DNA from: a virus
Strand: one strand, 5' to 3'
IMG/VR virus record: IMGVR_UViG_3300023172_003539
Location: 1-64,000 of that record
Length of the DNA: 64,000 nt
A program made the translations under genes and the position numbers. Shown in pieces: positions 1 to 7,437 of the stretch (position 1 is the stretch's first letter; each line of letters begins with the position of its first letter). Under the pieces are notes generated by a model, which was not told the origin of the DNA, made no database searches, and saw only the letters and a program-made list of their open reading frames with translations.

Positions 1-453
1 GTTCTTGCTTATTGTAAACCTGGAAAATCAGCATTGGTCAAAAAAAGATTGCTGGATAAGAACATCGATTTCAAAAAAATATTCTTTAAAACTGATCGAT
101 ATATTGTGGACTCTTCGACTGTTGATTACAGTGTCATCACACCAGACGGAAGCACAAAAAATTTCGAATTAAATGAAATAGTAAATGAGGAAGAAATAAA
201 AATCAGATCAAATTCAACAGTATTAAATTATGGTGATCAAGTCACCGCAGATGATTACGTTTCTTTAAAGTACTTGAGTGCTGACACACAACTGCGATCT
301 GCAGATTTTGAGCCTGATTTTTCATTATTACACGACGGAACAAACAAAAAAACCACAATTAAATTTACCAATCCTCCTTCTCCCGCTACTAAAATAAGAG
401 TCGAGAGAAACGGAGATAAATATCTAGCATTTAAAAGAAAAATAAAGGAATAA
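1..453 (+). CDS. C-terminal part of a phage structural protein (5' end outside window)
   Basis: The reading frame is open from base 1, so this is the 3' end of a longer gene. The only in-window start candidate, a TTG at 34, has no ribosome binding site. The visible 150 residues are rich in beta-forming stretches and Thr/Ser/Asn, as in T4-like baseplate or fibre proteins, but no family-specific motif is visible. The next gene, starting one base after this stop, is a virion-type protein, which supports a structural role. Function beyond that is not established. Confidence 0.6.
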   Translation, partial: VLAYCKPGKSALVKKRLLDKNIDFKKIFFKTDRYIVDSSTVDYSVITPDGSTKNFELNEIVNEEEIKIRSNSTVLNYGDQVTADDYVSLKYLSADTQLRSADFEPDFSLLHDGTNKKTTIKFTNPPSPATKIRVERNGDKYLAFKRKIKE

Positions 454-454
454 C

Positions 455-1033
455 ATGACAAGTGCAATAGTACCAGGTAACATAGACGGCGCATTTCCAG
501 TAGCAGGTCAGGACAACTCATCACAGGGTTTCCGAGACAATTTCACTGCTATCGTTAATAATTTTACAACTGCCTCTTCAGAAATTACATCATTACAAAA
601 CAATAAAGCATCAACCAATGCCGCAACTGATTTCAATGGCAACACAGTAAGCAATGTGAACTTACAGAATACTAAATTCACTGTGGTCGATCATGGACAG
701 ATAACATCTGGTGCCACTGTTACCCTTAACTATCCGAGCGGTCATTATCAACAAATCACAGGCACACTTGGTGATGTGACTTTGGCATTTACTAATATGC
801 CAGGCACTGGTGCTGGAAGAATGATTTTAGACATGACTTACACAGCAAACTCACATTTGTTGTATCTAACATCCTCGATGTTGGTTGCTGACAATGTCAC
901 AGGTTTCAATGCTTCGACCAATGCAATCACAGTTACCACAGCAGGAAGATATCTTTATGAGTTTATATCAATAGATAATTCCAATGCGATACTGATGCAT
1001 CAACTTGGTAAATTATATACCACAACACCTTAA
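455..1033 (+). CDS. T4-like virion structural protein (tail/fibre-associated type)
   Basis: 192 residues. The N-terminus carries the FPVAGQDNSSQGFRDNF pattern that, from memory, recurs at the start of T4-like cyanophage structural proteins. The rest is Thr/Asn/Gly-rich with a repeating beta pattern and no cysteine, typical of virion surface proteins. It starts one base after the stop of the preceding structural gene, so the two are translationally coupled. The exact position in the virion cannot be read from sequence. Confidence 0.65.
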   Translation: MTSAIVPGNIDGAFPVAGQDNSSQGFRDNFTAIVNNFTTASSEITSLQNNKASTNAATDFNGNTVSNVNLQNTKFTVVDHGQITSGATVTLNYPSGHYQQITGTLGDVTLAFTNMPGTGAGRMILDMTYTANSHLLYLTSSMLVADNVTGFNASTNAITVTTAGRYLYEFISIDNSNAILMHQLGKLYTTTP

Positions 1034-1053
1034 TTAAATTAGAAAGGAGTTAA

Positions 1054-1308
1054 ATGTATTTTCATCCTTTGCAAGAAGAAGTTGGTAATTTATCTGAAGA
1101 AGAAATTTCAAAAAGAATTCAAGAGCTCACTAAAAAATCTGTGAGTGCCAGACGATTCAGTCGTAATCCTGATCTATTAAATCAAATCAATTTTGCTTTG
1201 GAAAGTTATAGGACCGAATTGAGAAATAGAAGAATAAAAAATCTTCAAGACAATTTAAAAAAAGCCAGAAATGAACCAGATCTAGGAGAACTGATCAACA
1301 TCGAATAG
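1054..1308 (+). CDS. Small conserved phage protein, unknown function
   Basis: 84 residues, highly charged and predicted mostly helical (LSEEEISKRIQELTKK near residue 13, many Arg/Lys later). A good ribosome binding site (AAAGGAG at 1042-1048) precedes the ATG. No enzymatic motif. It sits between a virion protein and a conserved late-type protein; a small assembly factor is conceivable but not shown. Confidence 0.6.
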   Translation: MYFHPLQEEVGNLSEEEISKRIQELTKKSVSARRFSRNPDLLNQINFALESYRTELRNRRIKNLQDNLKKARNEPDLGELINIE

Positions 1309-1320
1309 TAAGTAGTGTTG

Positions 1321-1965
1321 ATGAGAAAAAAATCTTTTAGTTGGTCGACAACTTTCAAATCGATACTTATTGTTGACAATGAATTATTCCATAACACCTA
1401 TGATGTCAAATTATCCATAGAACCCATTACCAAAGACCTTGCAGAACAGAGCAGTTATTTTGAAAGACTGAAATATTTGTACACATATATTTTTGCCAAT
1501 ACTGTGGTCACCTACAGGGAAGAAAACCTATACAGAATATTGGAAACCACCACATCAAATAGATTTATTGAATTACCAAGACCTCCCTATGATCAGGTGA
1601 TGAGTGCTGTGTGTTTTAAAAAATCCAACGCAATATTAGATGGTAAAATTATCGTCAAGAGTGTTGAATTATCCAGTTATCAAGGAGATGGTATCAGTTA
1701 TACTGTTGAGGAGGATTCACCAGAATTGGAACTTTTAAATGTTGACAATTGGTTTTCAAACAAGTATAATAAGTTTAATCCATGGTGGTTGAGAGGAGAT
1801 ACTGCAACATATGACAAAGAACTTGGTAAGGGAATATACACAGGTCATTTCCAATGGGACACCGACACAGTCACCGAAAAGAAACACGAAGATAACACAG
1901 ACCATGCCAAAATTTTTAAGTTTAATCCTAGGATCATAGATGGCGGAAAGAATAAAAATAAATGA
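1321..1965 (+). CDS. Conserved T4-like phage protein, unknown function
   Basis: About 214 residues from the ATG at 1321; an in-frame GTG at 1315 is an alternative. I prefer 1321 because a late-promoter-like GTAAGTA (1308-1314) lies 6 bases before it, the spacing seen at other late genes here. The protein contains an SWSTTFKS N-terminus, an FIELPRPPYDQV segment and a C-terminal stretch of aromatic residues (NPWWLRGDTATYDKELGKG). I recall this architecture in T4-like cyanophages next to the Pol III-like fragment that follows here. It overlaps that gene by 26 bases. Confidence 0.6.
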   Translation: MRKKSFSWSTTFKSILIVDNELFHNTYDVKLSIEPITKDLAEQSSYFERLKYLYTYIFANTVVTYREENLYRILETTTSNRFIELPRPPYDQVMSAVCFKKSNAILDGKIIVKSVELSSYQGDGISYTVEEDSPELELLNVDNWFSNKYNKFNPWWLRGDTATYDKELGKGIYTGHFQWDTDTVTEKKHEDNTDHAKIFKFNPRIIDGGKNKNK

Positions 1966-2464
1966 GTATGGTGATTGTATCTACAGCGAAGAAGAGATCA
2001 TCGAACAACTCTACAGCAATCCCCAATTAAATTTTGATAATCTTTTCATAGAAACAGCCAAGCAATACAACGAATCCCTACAAAAAGTCGGAATCAATTT
2101 ACCATTTTTAAGCGAAGGACCTTCGCATTCAGAGACAGCCACAGAGTTTGATCAAAGAATGCAGAAAAATTGGTTCATGCCTCAAGAATATCATGACATA
2201 GATACGTTGGAATACTTGTTGAACAAATGTCAAAACGAGGAAGAAAAAAACAGAGTGAAGATGGAACACGAATTGTTTGAAAAGAAAAACTTCATAAAAG
2301 TCCTACAATTTTTGATATACTTTATAGATACCCTGAGAAAAAATAACATAGTGTGGGGAGTGGGCAGGGGGTCCAGTGTGGCCAGTTTCTGTTTGTTCCT
2401 GATAGGAGTACACAAGATCAATCCCCTGCTGTACAATTTGGATCACCGTGAATTCCTGCGATGA
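1940..2464 (+). CDS. Pol III alpha (DnaE/PolC)-like fragment with GRGSS palm motif
   Basis: 174 residues. The last 40 residues (NNIVWGVGRGSSVASFCLFL, GRGSS at 142-146, then NPLLYNLDHREFLR) match the palm of bacterial C-family DNA polymerases, where GRGSxxGSLVAY...DPLxYxLxFERFLNP is conserved. The polymerase would continue from here into the catalytic PDxDxD motif, but this gene stops at once, so it cannot be a polymerase. It ends 13 bases before the next gene. The N-terminal 110 residues are acidic and helical without a recognised domain. A role in DNA binding, or interference with host Pol III, is inference. Confidence 0.7.
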   Translation: MAERIKINEYGDCIYSEEEIIEQLYSNPQLNFDNLFIETAKQYNESLQKVGINLPFLSEGPSHSETATEFDQRMQKNWFMPQEYHDIDTLEYLLNKCQNEEEKNRVKMEHELFEKKNFIKVLQFLIYFIDTLRKNNIVWGVGRGSSVASFCLFLIGVHKINPLLYNLDHREFLR

Positions 2465-2477
2465 TAAGTAGTTTAGT

Positions 2478-2825
2478 ATGACACAGATGTCTTGGGAAAA
2501 AATTAAAAATCAAGACGGTGGTAGGTACACTGTCAAACATCATACATTACCAAAAAATGTAAGTTTGTTTCAAACTACTCCTGAAGGTCTTCCATTACAA
2601 GAAAAAATGGACACCTATAAAAATAGAAAAGTAGTAGAGCACACGTATACTAGAAATGTTATTGATGATAATACTATAGAAATTATTGTTGAGGCTTTTT
2701 GGAAGAATAAAGATGATTATAATGAATTTGAACAGTGGTATAAATCTAACTTTAGAGGTATAGTTGATGAATATAATAAAAAAAATAATATTATACATCA
2801 ATATAAAGTAGAGATAATTAAATAG
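2478..2825 (+). CDS. Stand-alone paralogue of the N-terminal domain of the nitroreductase-like gene
   Basis: 115 residues. It aligns along its length with the first ~125 residues of the protein at 3751: TPEG, then WKNKDDYNEFEQWY against WKNKDSYNEFEAWY, then KKNNIIHQYKVE against KKHNIIHEYNVE. It is therefore a duplicated domain present once alone and once fused. ATAAGTA at 2464-2470 lies 7 bases before the ATG and may be a late promoter. Function of the domain is unknown; the WKNKDxYNEFExWY helix looks like a protein-interaction or ligand-binding module. Confidence 0.65.
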   Translation: MTQMSWEKIKNQDGGRYTVKHHTLPKNVSLFQTTPEGLPLQEKMDTYKNRKVVEHTYTRNVIDDNTIEIIVEAFWKNKDDYNEFEQWYKSNFRGIVDEYNKKNNIIHQYKVEIIK

Positions 2826-2835
2826 GAGATAACAT

Positions 2836-3267
2836 ATGGCAAGACAAATACAAAAAAGAATGTATAGAACCATGCAAGGTCGTTTGGTCGACATCGAAAA
2901 ATTGAGAATGTCAAACGAATCAGTTCAGGCAGTTGGTAATATGAATGTCAATGCTCGTGGGGATATAGTAGGAGCAGGTGGTAAAATAGTTACTACAAAA
3001 GAACAGATAATGAAACAATATTATGAAACTCCCAAGGGAAGAGCCAGCGAAGAAACAACAGCATCTGTGCAAAACGATAAATCATTAAAAAAATTACAAA
3101 CACAAAATATTGTTATCGAGCAGGCACCGGAAGCAGTTGAAACTCCAGCACCTAAAACAAAAACTATTAGCACATTCAAACCAAAAGTCAAACAAGAAGA
3201 GAAAAAGATAGAAACTGATAGCCAAGAAAAAACAGGTATAGACGCGGCACTTGACGGAATAGAATAA
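2836..3267 (+). CDS. Conserved T4-like phage protein with low-complexity tail
   Basis: 143 residues behind a good ribosome binding site (AGGAGA, 2825-2830). The N-terminal ~65 residues (KRMYRTMQGRLVDIEKLR, then VGNMNVNARGDIVGAGGKIV) match a small protein I remember as conserved in T4-like marine phages. The C-terminal half is a Lys/Glu/Pro/Thr-rich, probably disordered tail. No catalytic motif. Neighbours are the co-chaperonin gene and conserved late genes, so an assembly role is plausible but unproven. Confidence 0.6.
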   Translation: MARQIQKRMYRTMQGRLVDIEKLRMSNESVQAVGNMNVNARGDIVGAGGKIVTTKEQIMKQYYETPKGRASEETTASVQNDKSLKKLQTQNIVIEQAPEAVETPAPKTKTISTFKPKVKQEEKKIETDSQEKTGIDAALDGIE

Positions 3268-3279
3268 TTACTCTATAAT
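3251..3279 (+). promoter_or_regulatory. Sigma70-type promoter of the co-chaperonin gene
   Basis: TTGACG (3251-3256), 17-base spacer, TATAAT (3274-3279). The ATG at 3287 follows 7 bases after the -10, so the predicted transcript starts at or next to the start codon. The promoter lies over the 3' end of the upstream gene. An alternative reading of ATAAGTC (3278-3284) as a late element is weaker. Confidence 0.65.
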
Positions 3280-3286
3280 AAGTCAT

Positions 3287-3694
3287 ATGGATATAAGTTC
3301 AGCACAATCAAAAGGTTTTGGTTCACATGGTGGTTCCAAATATACTTTAAAAGACAGAGACATACAACCCCTTCATAAAAGAGTGCTTGTTTCAGATATG
3401 TTCTTTGGAGAAAAGAAAACCAAAGGTGGTATCATACTGATGGACGACGACGGCACAGAATCCGGAATCCATCCCAGATGGTGTAAAGTATATGCTGTGG
3501 GTCCTAAACAGGATGACGTCAAGGTCGGTCAATGGTTGCTCGTGGCCCATGGTAGATGGAGCAGAGCATTGAAAGTCGTCAAGAACGAGCAAGAGCTCGA
3601 TGTGAGAATGATCGACGAAAATGATATACTTTTAGTTTCCGATGAACAACCAAACAACGACGGCGTGGATCTGAGGGCCGGATACAGCAAATAA
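3287..3694 (+). CDS. GroES/gp31-like co-chaperonin
   Basis: 135 residues with the GroES core: IQPLHKRVLV (about 26-35), EKKTKGGIIL (about 42-51), then a turn-rich segment VYAVGPKQDDVKVGQWLLVAHGR and a closing DENDILLV strand. These correspond to PLxDRVxV, ETKTAGGIVL and the beta-barrel/C-terminal strand of Cpn10. T4 encodes gp31 for the same job: it replaces GroES on host GroEL to fold the large capsid protein. Here the protein is longer than bacterial GroES (~97 residues), with extra residues at both ends. The mobile loop that contacts GroEL would be around residues 38-50. Preceded by its own host-type promoter. Confidence 0.8.
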   Translation: MDISSAQSKGFGSHGGSKYTLKDRDIQPLHKRVLVSDMFFGEKKTKGGIILMDDDGTESGIHPRWCKVYAVGPKQDDVKVGQWLLVAHGRWSRALKVVKNEQELDVRMIDENDILLVSDEQPNNDGVDLRAGYSK

Positions 3695-3750
3695 AACTTA
3701 CATCACGAGATAAGTAATATACATATATATTAAAATAAGGATTAAAAATT

Positions 3751-4935
3751 ATGCCATGGACAGATGATGAACCAAAAACAATAAATTTAAATCATATTGT
3801 AATTTCCGATCATGACGGTTATAGATGGACAACCAAAAAATTCACAAGACCTCGAGGAACACCGGTGTACGCAATGACCCCGGAAGGAATAGAGATCTAT
3901 AATCATATTGAACGTTACAAGGCATTGGGTCATTTGGAATCCCATGTTGAAATTCGTTCTTTACCCGAAGACAGAGAACAATTTGTTTTAAAAAATACCT
4001 GGAAAAATAAAGATTCGTATAATGAATTTGAAGCATGGTACATGGCACCCGATCCAGAAACAGGTTTGTCTATGCAAGATAAAACCAAAGAATACGAAAA
4101 AAAACATAATATAATACACGAATACAATGTTGAAGCATTGAATTCTTCTTCCACTGTCGATGAACATTTACAAAAAAGTTTTGTTGAAAAAATGGCTTTT
4201 AGAAGAAACATACATTTTTTTGATCAGAAAAAAAATCCTGAAAAAACAGTAATTGAAAAAATTTTAAAAGATTCTTTTCATTATGTTCCGATATTACAAT
4301 GTGTGTATCCTTTTCGTGTCAAAATATGGGGACCTGAATATCATGAAATGAAGAAGCAATTAGTGATTAGAAGTGTTTGCGGACCCAACCAAGAGAATTT
4401 CCGTCGTGGTGGAAAGCACCAGGGGGATTGGAAACTGGCCGAAGAAATATATGATAAATGGATCAATCAATGGATAGATACCGGCGAAGAACAGTACTAT
4501 GACGGTTACTATTTCAATCAACAAATAATGGCTCCCTATTTGATTTCATGGCATCCGATGCCTGATCTGCCTACACAAACACAATTGGACAAGGGTTATG
4601 TTGAATCAAGAACTAGCGGACATATGGAAAAGGTCGGTTGTCGACAACACATACAACAGATGACAATCGGCGTGTCCATGCATGGTTATGGAATGAGTTT
4701 ACTGGCGGCAAATTATGGACTTCATGCTTCTTTTACGAGAAACATAATTGTTGATTTTGATACTCCCGAAACATTACCAGAAATGGTGAAACCAATGTTT
4801 ACATCTCCGGATTCTGATTATCATAGAATTCCTTTCGTAATGGGTATTGGGTATAGAGATCCAAGGTTTACTTATTTTGGTGATTCTAATATGGGTAAAA
4901 AACCAACATTTGACGAAATCAATCTTTGGCAATAA
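3751..4935 (+). CDS. Nitroreductase-like protein with duplicated N-terminal domain
   Basis: 394 residues. Residues ~1-125 are homologous to the stand-alone gene at 2478. Residues ~150-380 resemble the FMN-dependent nitroreductase fold: MAFRRNIHFFD (an RRS-R-xF start), APYLISWHP, VSMHGYGMSLLAANYGLHAS (the typical AxxxxxLAAxxxGL helix) and a closing IPFVMGIGYRDPR. Family members reduce nitro compounds or quinones with NAD(P)H. No paired FMN-binding residues can be assigned with certainty, so the call rests on pattern. Separate gene, 55 bases from its upstream neighbour; ATAAGTA occurs at 3712-3718. Confidence 0.6.
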   Translation: MPWTDDEPKTINLNHIVISDHDGYRWTTKKFTRPRGTPVYAMTPEGIEIYNHIERYKALGHLESHVEIRSLPEDREQFVLKNTWKNKDSYNEFEAWYMAPDPETGLSMQDKTKEYEKKHNIIHEYNVEALNSSSTVDEHLQKSFVEKMAFRRNIHFFDQKKNPEKTVIEKILKDSFHYVPILQCVYPFRVKIWGPEYHEMKKQLVIRSVCGPNQENFRRGGKHQGDWKLAEEIYDKWINQWIDTGEEQYYDGYYFNQQIMAPYLISWHPMPDLPTQTQLDKGYVESRTSGHMEKVGCRQHIQQMTIGVSMHGYGMSLLAANYGLHASFTRNIIVDFDTPETLPEMVKPMFTSPDSDYHRIPFVMGIGYRDPRFTYFGDSNMGKKPTFDEINLWQ

Positions 4936-4947
4936 CAAATATTTTTC

Positions 4948-4976
4948 TTTACTTTTATTATTTTAATCTATATAAT
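4948..4976 (+). promoter_or_regulatory. Sigma70-type promoter of gp44
   Basis: TTTACT (4948-4953), 17-base spacer, TATAAT (4971-4976). The start codon of gp44 lies 10 bases further at 4987, so the leader would be only a few bases and has no Shine-Dalgarno sequence. Confidence 0.65.
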
Positions 4977-4986
4977 AGTATAGACA

Positions 4987-5913
4987 ATGAAAGAACTTTG
5001 GACCGAAAAATATAGACCTAAACAACTAAAAGAATATGTTGTCAGAGATGAAAATCAAAGAGAACAAATTCAAAGTTGGATCAAAGACGGAGCCATTCCT
5101 CATTTGTTGTTCTCAGGTGCTCCGGGTACGGGCAAGACCACATTGGCCAAGGTGTTGTTCCAGGAACTAAATGTAGATCCATATGACATACTGGAAATCA
5201 ACGCATCTAGAGAAAATTCAGTAGATACCGTCAGAGATAAAATTATAAACTTTGTACAGATCATGCCATTCGGAGCATACAAGTATGTGTTACTCGATGA
5301 GGCAGACTATATTACTCCCAACGGTCAAGCGGCATTGCGTGGCGTGATGGAGATGTATCATACATCGGCAAGATTTGTTTTGACCTGCAACTATCCCAAC
5401 AGGGTGATCCCGGCGCTACATTCAAGATGCCAAGGATTCCATATAGAGACATTAGACAAAAATGAGTTTACTGCTAGAATAGCCGAGATACTGATCGCAG
5501 AAAAAATTGAACCAAACATTGATTTGATAGACACATATGTCAAGGCCACATATCCCGATATGAGAAAATGTATCAATCTTGTGCAGATGAACTCACGTAA
5601 TGGTGTTTTACACGCACCAGATAAATCTGATAAAGGACAGGCTGATTATCGTTTACAAATGGTTGAATTATTTAAACAAGGAAAAATACTAGAAGCACGA
5701 AAACTAGTTTGCTCTCAGGCAAGACCCGAGGAAGTAGAAGAAATATTTAGATGGCTGTATGACAATCTCGATTTGATTTCAAAAGAAGATGATGGACAAG
5801 ACAAAGCAATATTGGCTATAAAACAAGGTCTCGTGGATCATTCGTTTGTTGCAGATCCAGAAATCAATTTAGCCGCAACAATGATAAAACTAGCGAGGAT
5901 ATCAAATGGGTAG
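4987..5913 (+). CDS. gp44: Clamp-loader large subunit gp44 (RFC-type AAA+ ATPase)
   Basis: 308 residues. Starts with the RFC signature WTEKYRPKQLKEYV; Walker A GAPGTGKT near residue 45, Walker B LLDEADYI near 100, and an SRCQGF sensor/arginine-finger motif near 145. In T4, four gp44 with one gp62 load the gp45 clamp for gp43. The clamp (31117) and polymerase (27581) lie more than 20 kb away here, unlike the 45-44-62 cluster of T4. The following gene overlaps by 8 bases. No gp62 is recognisable in the window. Confidence 0.93.
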   Translation: MKELWTEKYRPKQLKEYVVRDENQREQIQSWIKDGAIPHLLFSGAPGTGKTTLAKVLFQELNVDPYDILEINASRENSVDTVRDKIINFVQIMPFGAYKYVLLDEADYITPNGQAALRGVMEMYHTSARFVLTCNYPNRVIPALHSRCQGFHIETLDKNEFTARIAEILIAEKIEPNIDLIDTYVKATYPDMRKCINLVQMNSRNGVLHAPDKSDKGQADYRLQMVELFKQGKILEARKLVCSQARPEEVEEIFRWLYDNLDLISKEDDGQDKAILAIKQGLVDHSFVADPEINLAATMIKLARISNG

Positions 5914-6169
5914 TAAAGGAAATAAAAAACGATTTTTCATTGTAAACTATGTAGAAAAACCGGACGGAAAGTTTGATGAATATGTGGAACTGTCAAAAAA
6001 AAACTTAGGCTCGGGAAAAATAGCACAGTCTAGAGTGATCCTCGATTTGATCAATCAAGAAGTTGTCAAAGTGGATTTACCTAACGTACCCAAAGATTTT
6101 CCATTTGATGCACTTTATCAGCACTATAGAAAATGGTATGCTGACGTCATGGACGAATTTGTAAAATAA
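5906..6169 (+). CDS. Small conserved protein coupled to gp44, unknown function
   Basis: 87 residues starting KGNKKRFFIVNYVEKPDGKF, overlapping the end of gp44 by 8 bases. Its position is that of clamp-loader subunit gp62 in T4, but at 87 residues it is less than half the size of T4 gp62 (187) and I see no similarity, so I do not call it gp62. It ends exactly against the stop codon of the convergent phoH gene in a TAATTA. Confidence 0.6.
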   Translation: MGSKGNKKRFFIVNYVEKPDGKFDEYVELSKKNLGSGKIAQSRVILDLINQEVVKVDLPNVPKDFPFDALYQHYRKWYADVMDEFVK

Positions 6170-6883
6170 TTACTCTCCGTATATTCCTAACACTTCAGAA
6201 ACTGCCGGATGTCTTTGTATGTCCATTTTGCCTAACTCAACGAATTTAACATATTCCGGATTGAAATATCTTTCATAATGGCTTTTAAAATCAACTAATC
6301 CGTTTCCTATCATCCTGTCCGACTGACGAGTATCTCCAGTTATCACCATTTGTGATCCTCTGCCTAATCTTGTCATTAACATTTTCATTTGAGATGGTGT
6401 AGAATTCTGCATCTCATCACCTATAATAAATGCATCTTTAAATGTTCTACCCCTCATGAAGGCCAATGGAGCAATTTCTATTGTTCCTCGTTGCACCATG
6501 TCTTCAACAGTGTTGGGCATGAAATGATTTTCAAAAACATCTAAAATAGGTTTCATCCATGGTTCCATTTTTCTATTGATATCACCCGGTAAAAATCCTA
6601 TTTCCTCATCCACAGACGATGCTGGTCTTGTAACTATAACTTTGTCAATTTCGCCTTTTTGTAGACGTTCTATAGCACGTTCTGTTGCCAACATTGTTTT
6701 TCCTGTACCTGCAGGACCTAATGCTACAATAATCTTGTTTTGGTAATCGTTTAATATGTTCAAGTAGTTCTGCTGACCCGGTGTTTTAGCGGTAGGTCTA
6801 GCCGCAAGTCTTTTTTCTGCGAGATAGTTCATAAAATTAATTGTGTTTGATTGATGTTTTTGTCTTCGATTTTTTCTTGACAT
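6170..6883 (-). CDS. phoH: PhoH-like P-loop ATPase
   Basis: 237 residues from the ATG at 6883. Walker A GPAGTGKT, then VTRPASSVDEEIGFLPGD, a FIIGDEMQNSTPSQMKMLMTR Walker B/sensor region and GDTRQSDR are the hallmarks of PhoH. The frame extends upstream to 7015, but residues there are not PhoH-like; a late-promoter-type GTAAATAC on the minus strand (6893-6900) lies 9 bases before ATG 6883 and supports this start. An ATG at 6904 is less likely. PhoH genes are very common in marine T4-like phages; the proposed ATPase/RNA-related role is not settled. Only minus-strand gene in the first 53 kb. Confidence 0.9.
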   Translation of the reverse strand: MSRKNRRQKHQSNTINFMNYLAEKRLAARPTAKTPGQQNYLNILNDYQNKIIVALGPAGTGKTMLATERAIERLQKGEIDKVIVTRPASSVDEEIGFLPGDINRKMEPWMKPILDVFENHFMPNTVEDMVQRGTIEIAPLAFMRGRTFKDAFIIGDEMQNSTPSQMKMLMTRLGRGSQMVITGDTRQSDRMIGNGLVDFKSHYERYFNPEYVKFVELGKMDIQRHPAVSEVLGIYGE

Positions 6884-6892
6884 TATGTAAAA

Positions 6893-6900
6893 GTATTTAC
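6893..6900 (-). promoter_or_regulatory. Late-type promoter of phoH
   Basis: Reads GTAAATAC on the minus strand, 9 bases before the phoH ATG. Together with the plus-strand motif at 6954 it makes the 83-base gap a divergent late promoter region. Confidence 0.45.
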
Positions 6901-6953
6901 TCATCACACCAAAGTTTGATATATACGTATAAATCTGCCAACTGCTTTTAAGG

Positions 6954-6960
6954 CTAAATA
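6954..6960 (+). promoter_or_regulatory. Late-type promoter (CTAAATA)
   Basis: CTAAATA ends 6 bases before the ATG at 6967. This matches the T4 late -10 element TATAAATA and the spacing found before other late genes in this window. Confidence 0.5.
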
Positions 6961-6966
6961 TACAAT

Positions 6967-7437
6967 ATGCATGACGTTTTAGACATAGTACGTAATATAC
7001 AGAATCTTTACGCATTATCTCCTAGTCTGGGTATACTGAAAGATTTCGAAAGAGTGATCGACGAATTAGATGTGTACGTGTTCAAGAATTGGGAGGATGG
7101 CGAATTGTTATCAGGACCCAACGACTCAAGACATTTCGTGACCTGTTCGTTCATGTGGCCAGCAGATAAGATGCCAGACCCATCGGGTGGTAAGAGACTG
7201 TTAGACCACGGCTGTAAAGTCACATTCAAAAAAGACATATTATTCAAACCCAGAGTGATAAAAAAACCTGAGGATTACAGACCAGGAACACAAAAAGGCA
7301 AAATAGACGGACATGACATATGGGTGGTTGAAATCAAAATGCCAAAAGAACTGATTGGAAATTTTAAACACGGACAAGATTTAGAAACCACACCATTAGA
7401 TAACCTAGAAGACAAAAATAACGATGCAACAATTTAA
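6967..7437 (+). CDS. Conserved T4-like late protein, unknown function
   Basis: 156 residues. Contains LKDFERVIDELDVYVFKNW, HFVTCSFMWPADKMPDPSG and GKIDGHDIWVVEIKMPKEL, patterns I associate with a conserved protein of T4-like cyanophages usually listed as hypothetical or structural. Late promoter directly upstream; overlaps the next gene by 14 bases, which is its usual partner. No enzymatic motif. Confidence 0.6.
   Translation: MHDVLDIVRNIQNLYALSPSLGILKDFERVIDELDVYVFKNWEDGELLSGPNDSRHFVTCSFMWPADKMPDPSGGKRLLDHGCKVTFKKDILFKPRVIKKPEDYRPGTQKGKIDGHDIWVVEIKMPKELIGNFKHGQDLETTPLDNLEDKNNDATI

Noticed and set aside
255-524. 89-residue minus-strand reading frame
   Set aside because: Antisense to two real genes, hydrophobic low-complexity translation, no ribosome binding site.
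5906-6169. gp62 clamp-loader subunit
   Set aside because: Right position after gp44, but half the size and no visible similarity, so not named gp62.
6884-7015. Longer N-terminus for the phoH product
   Set aside because: The added residues are not PhoH-like and would run through the divergent promoter region; the late motif at 6893 fits ATG 6883.
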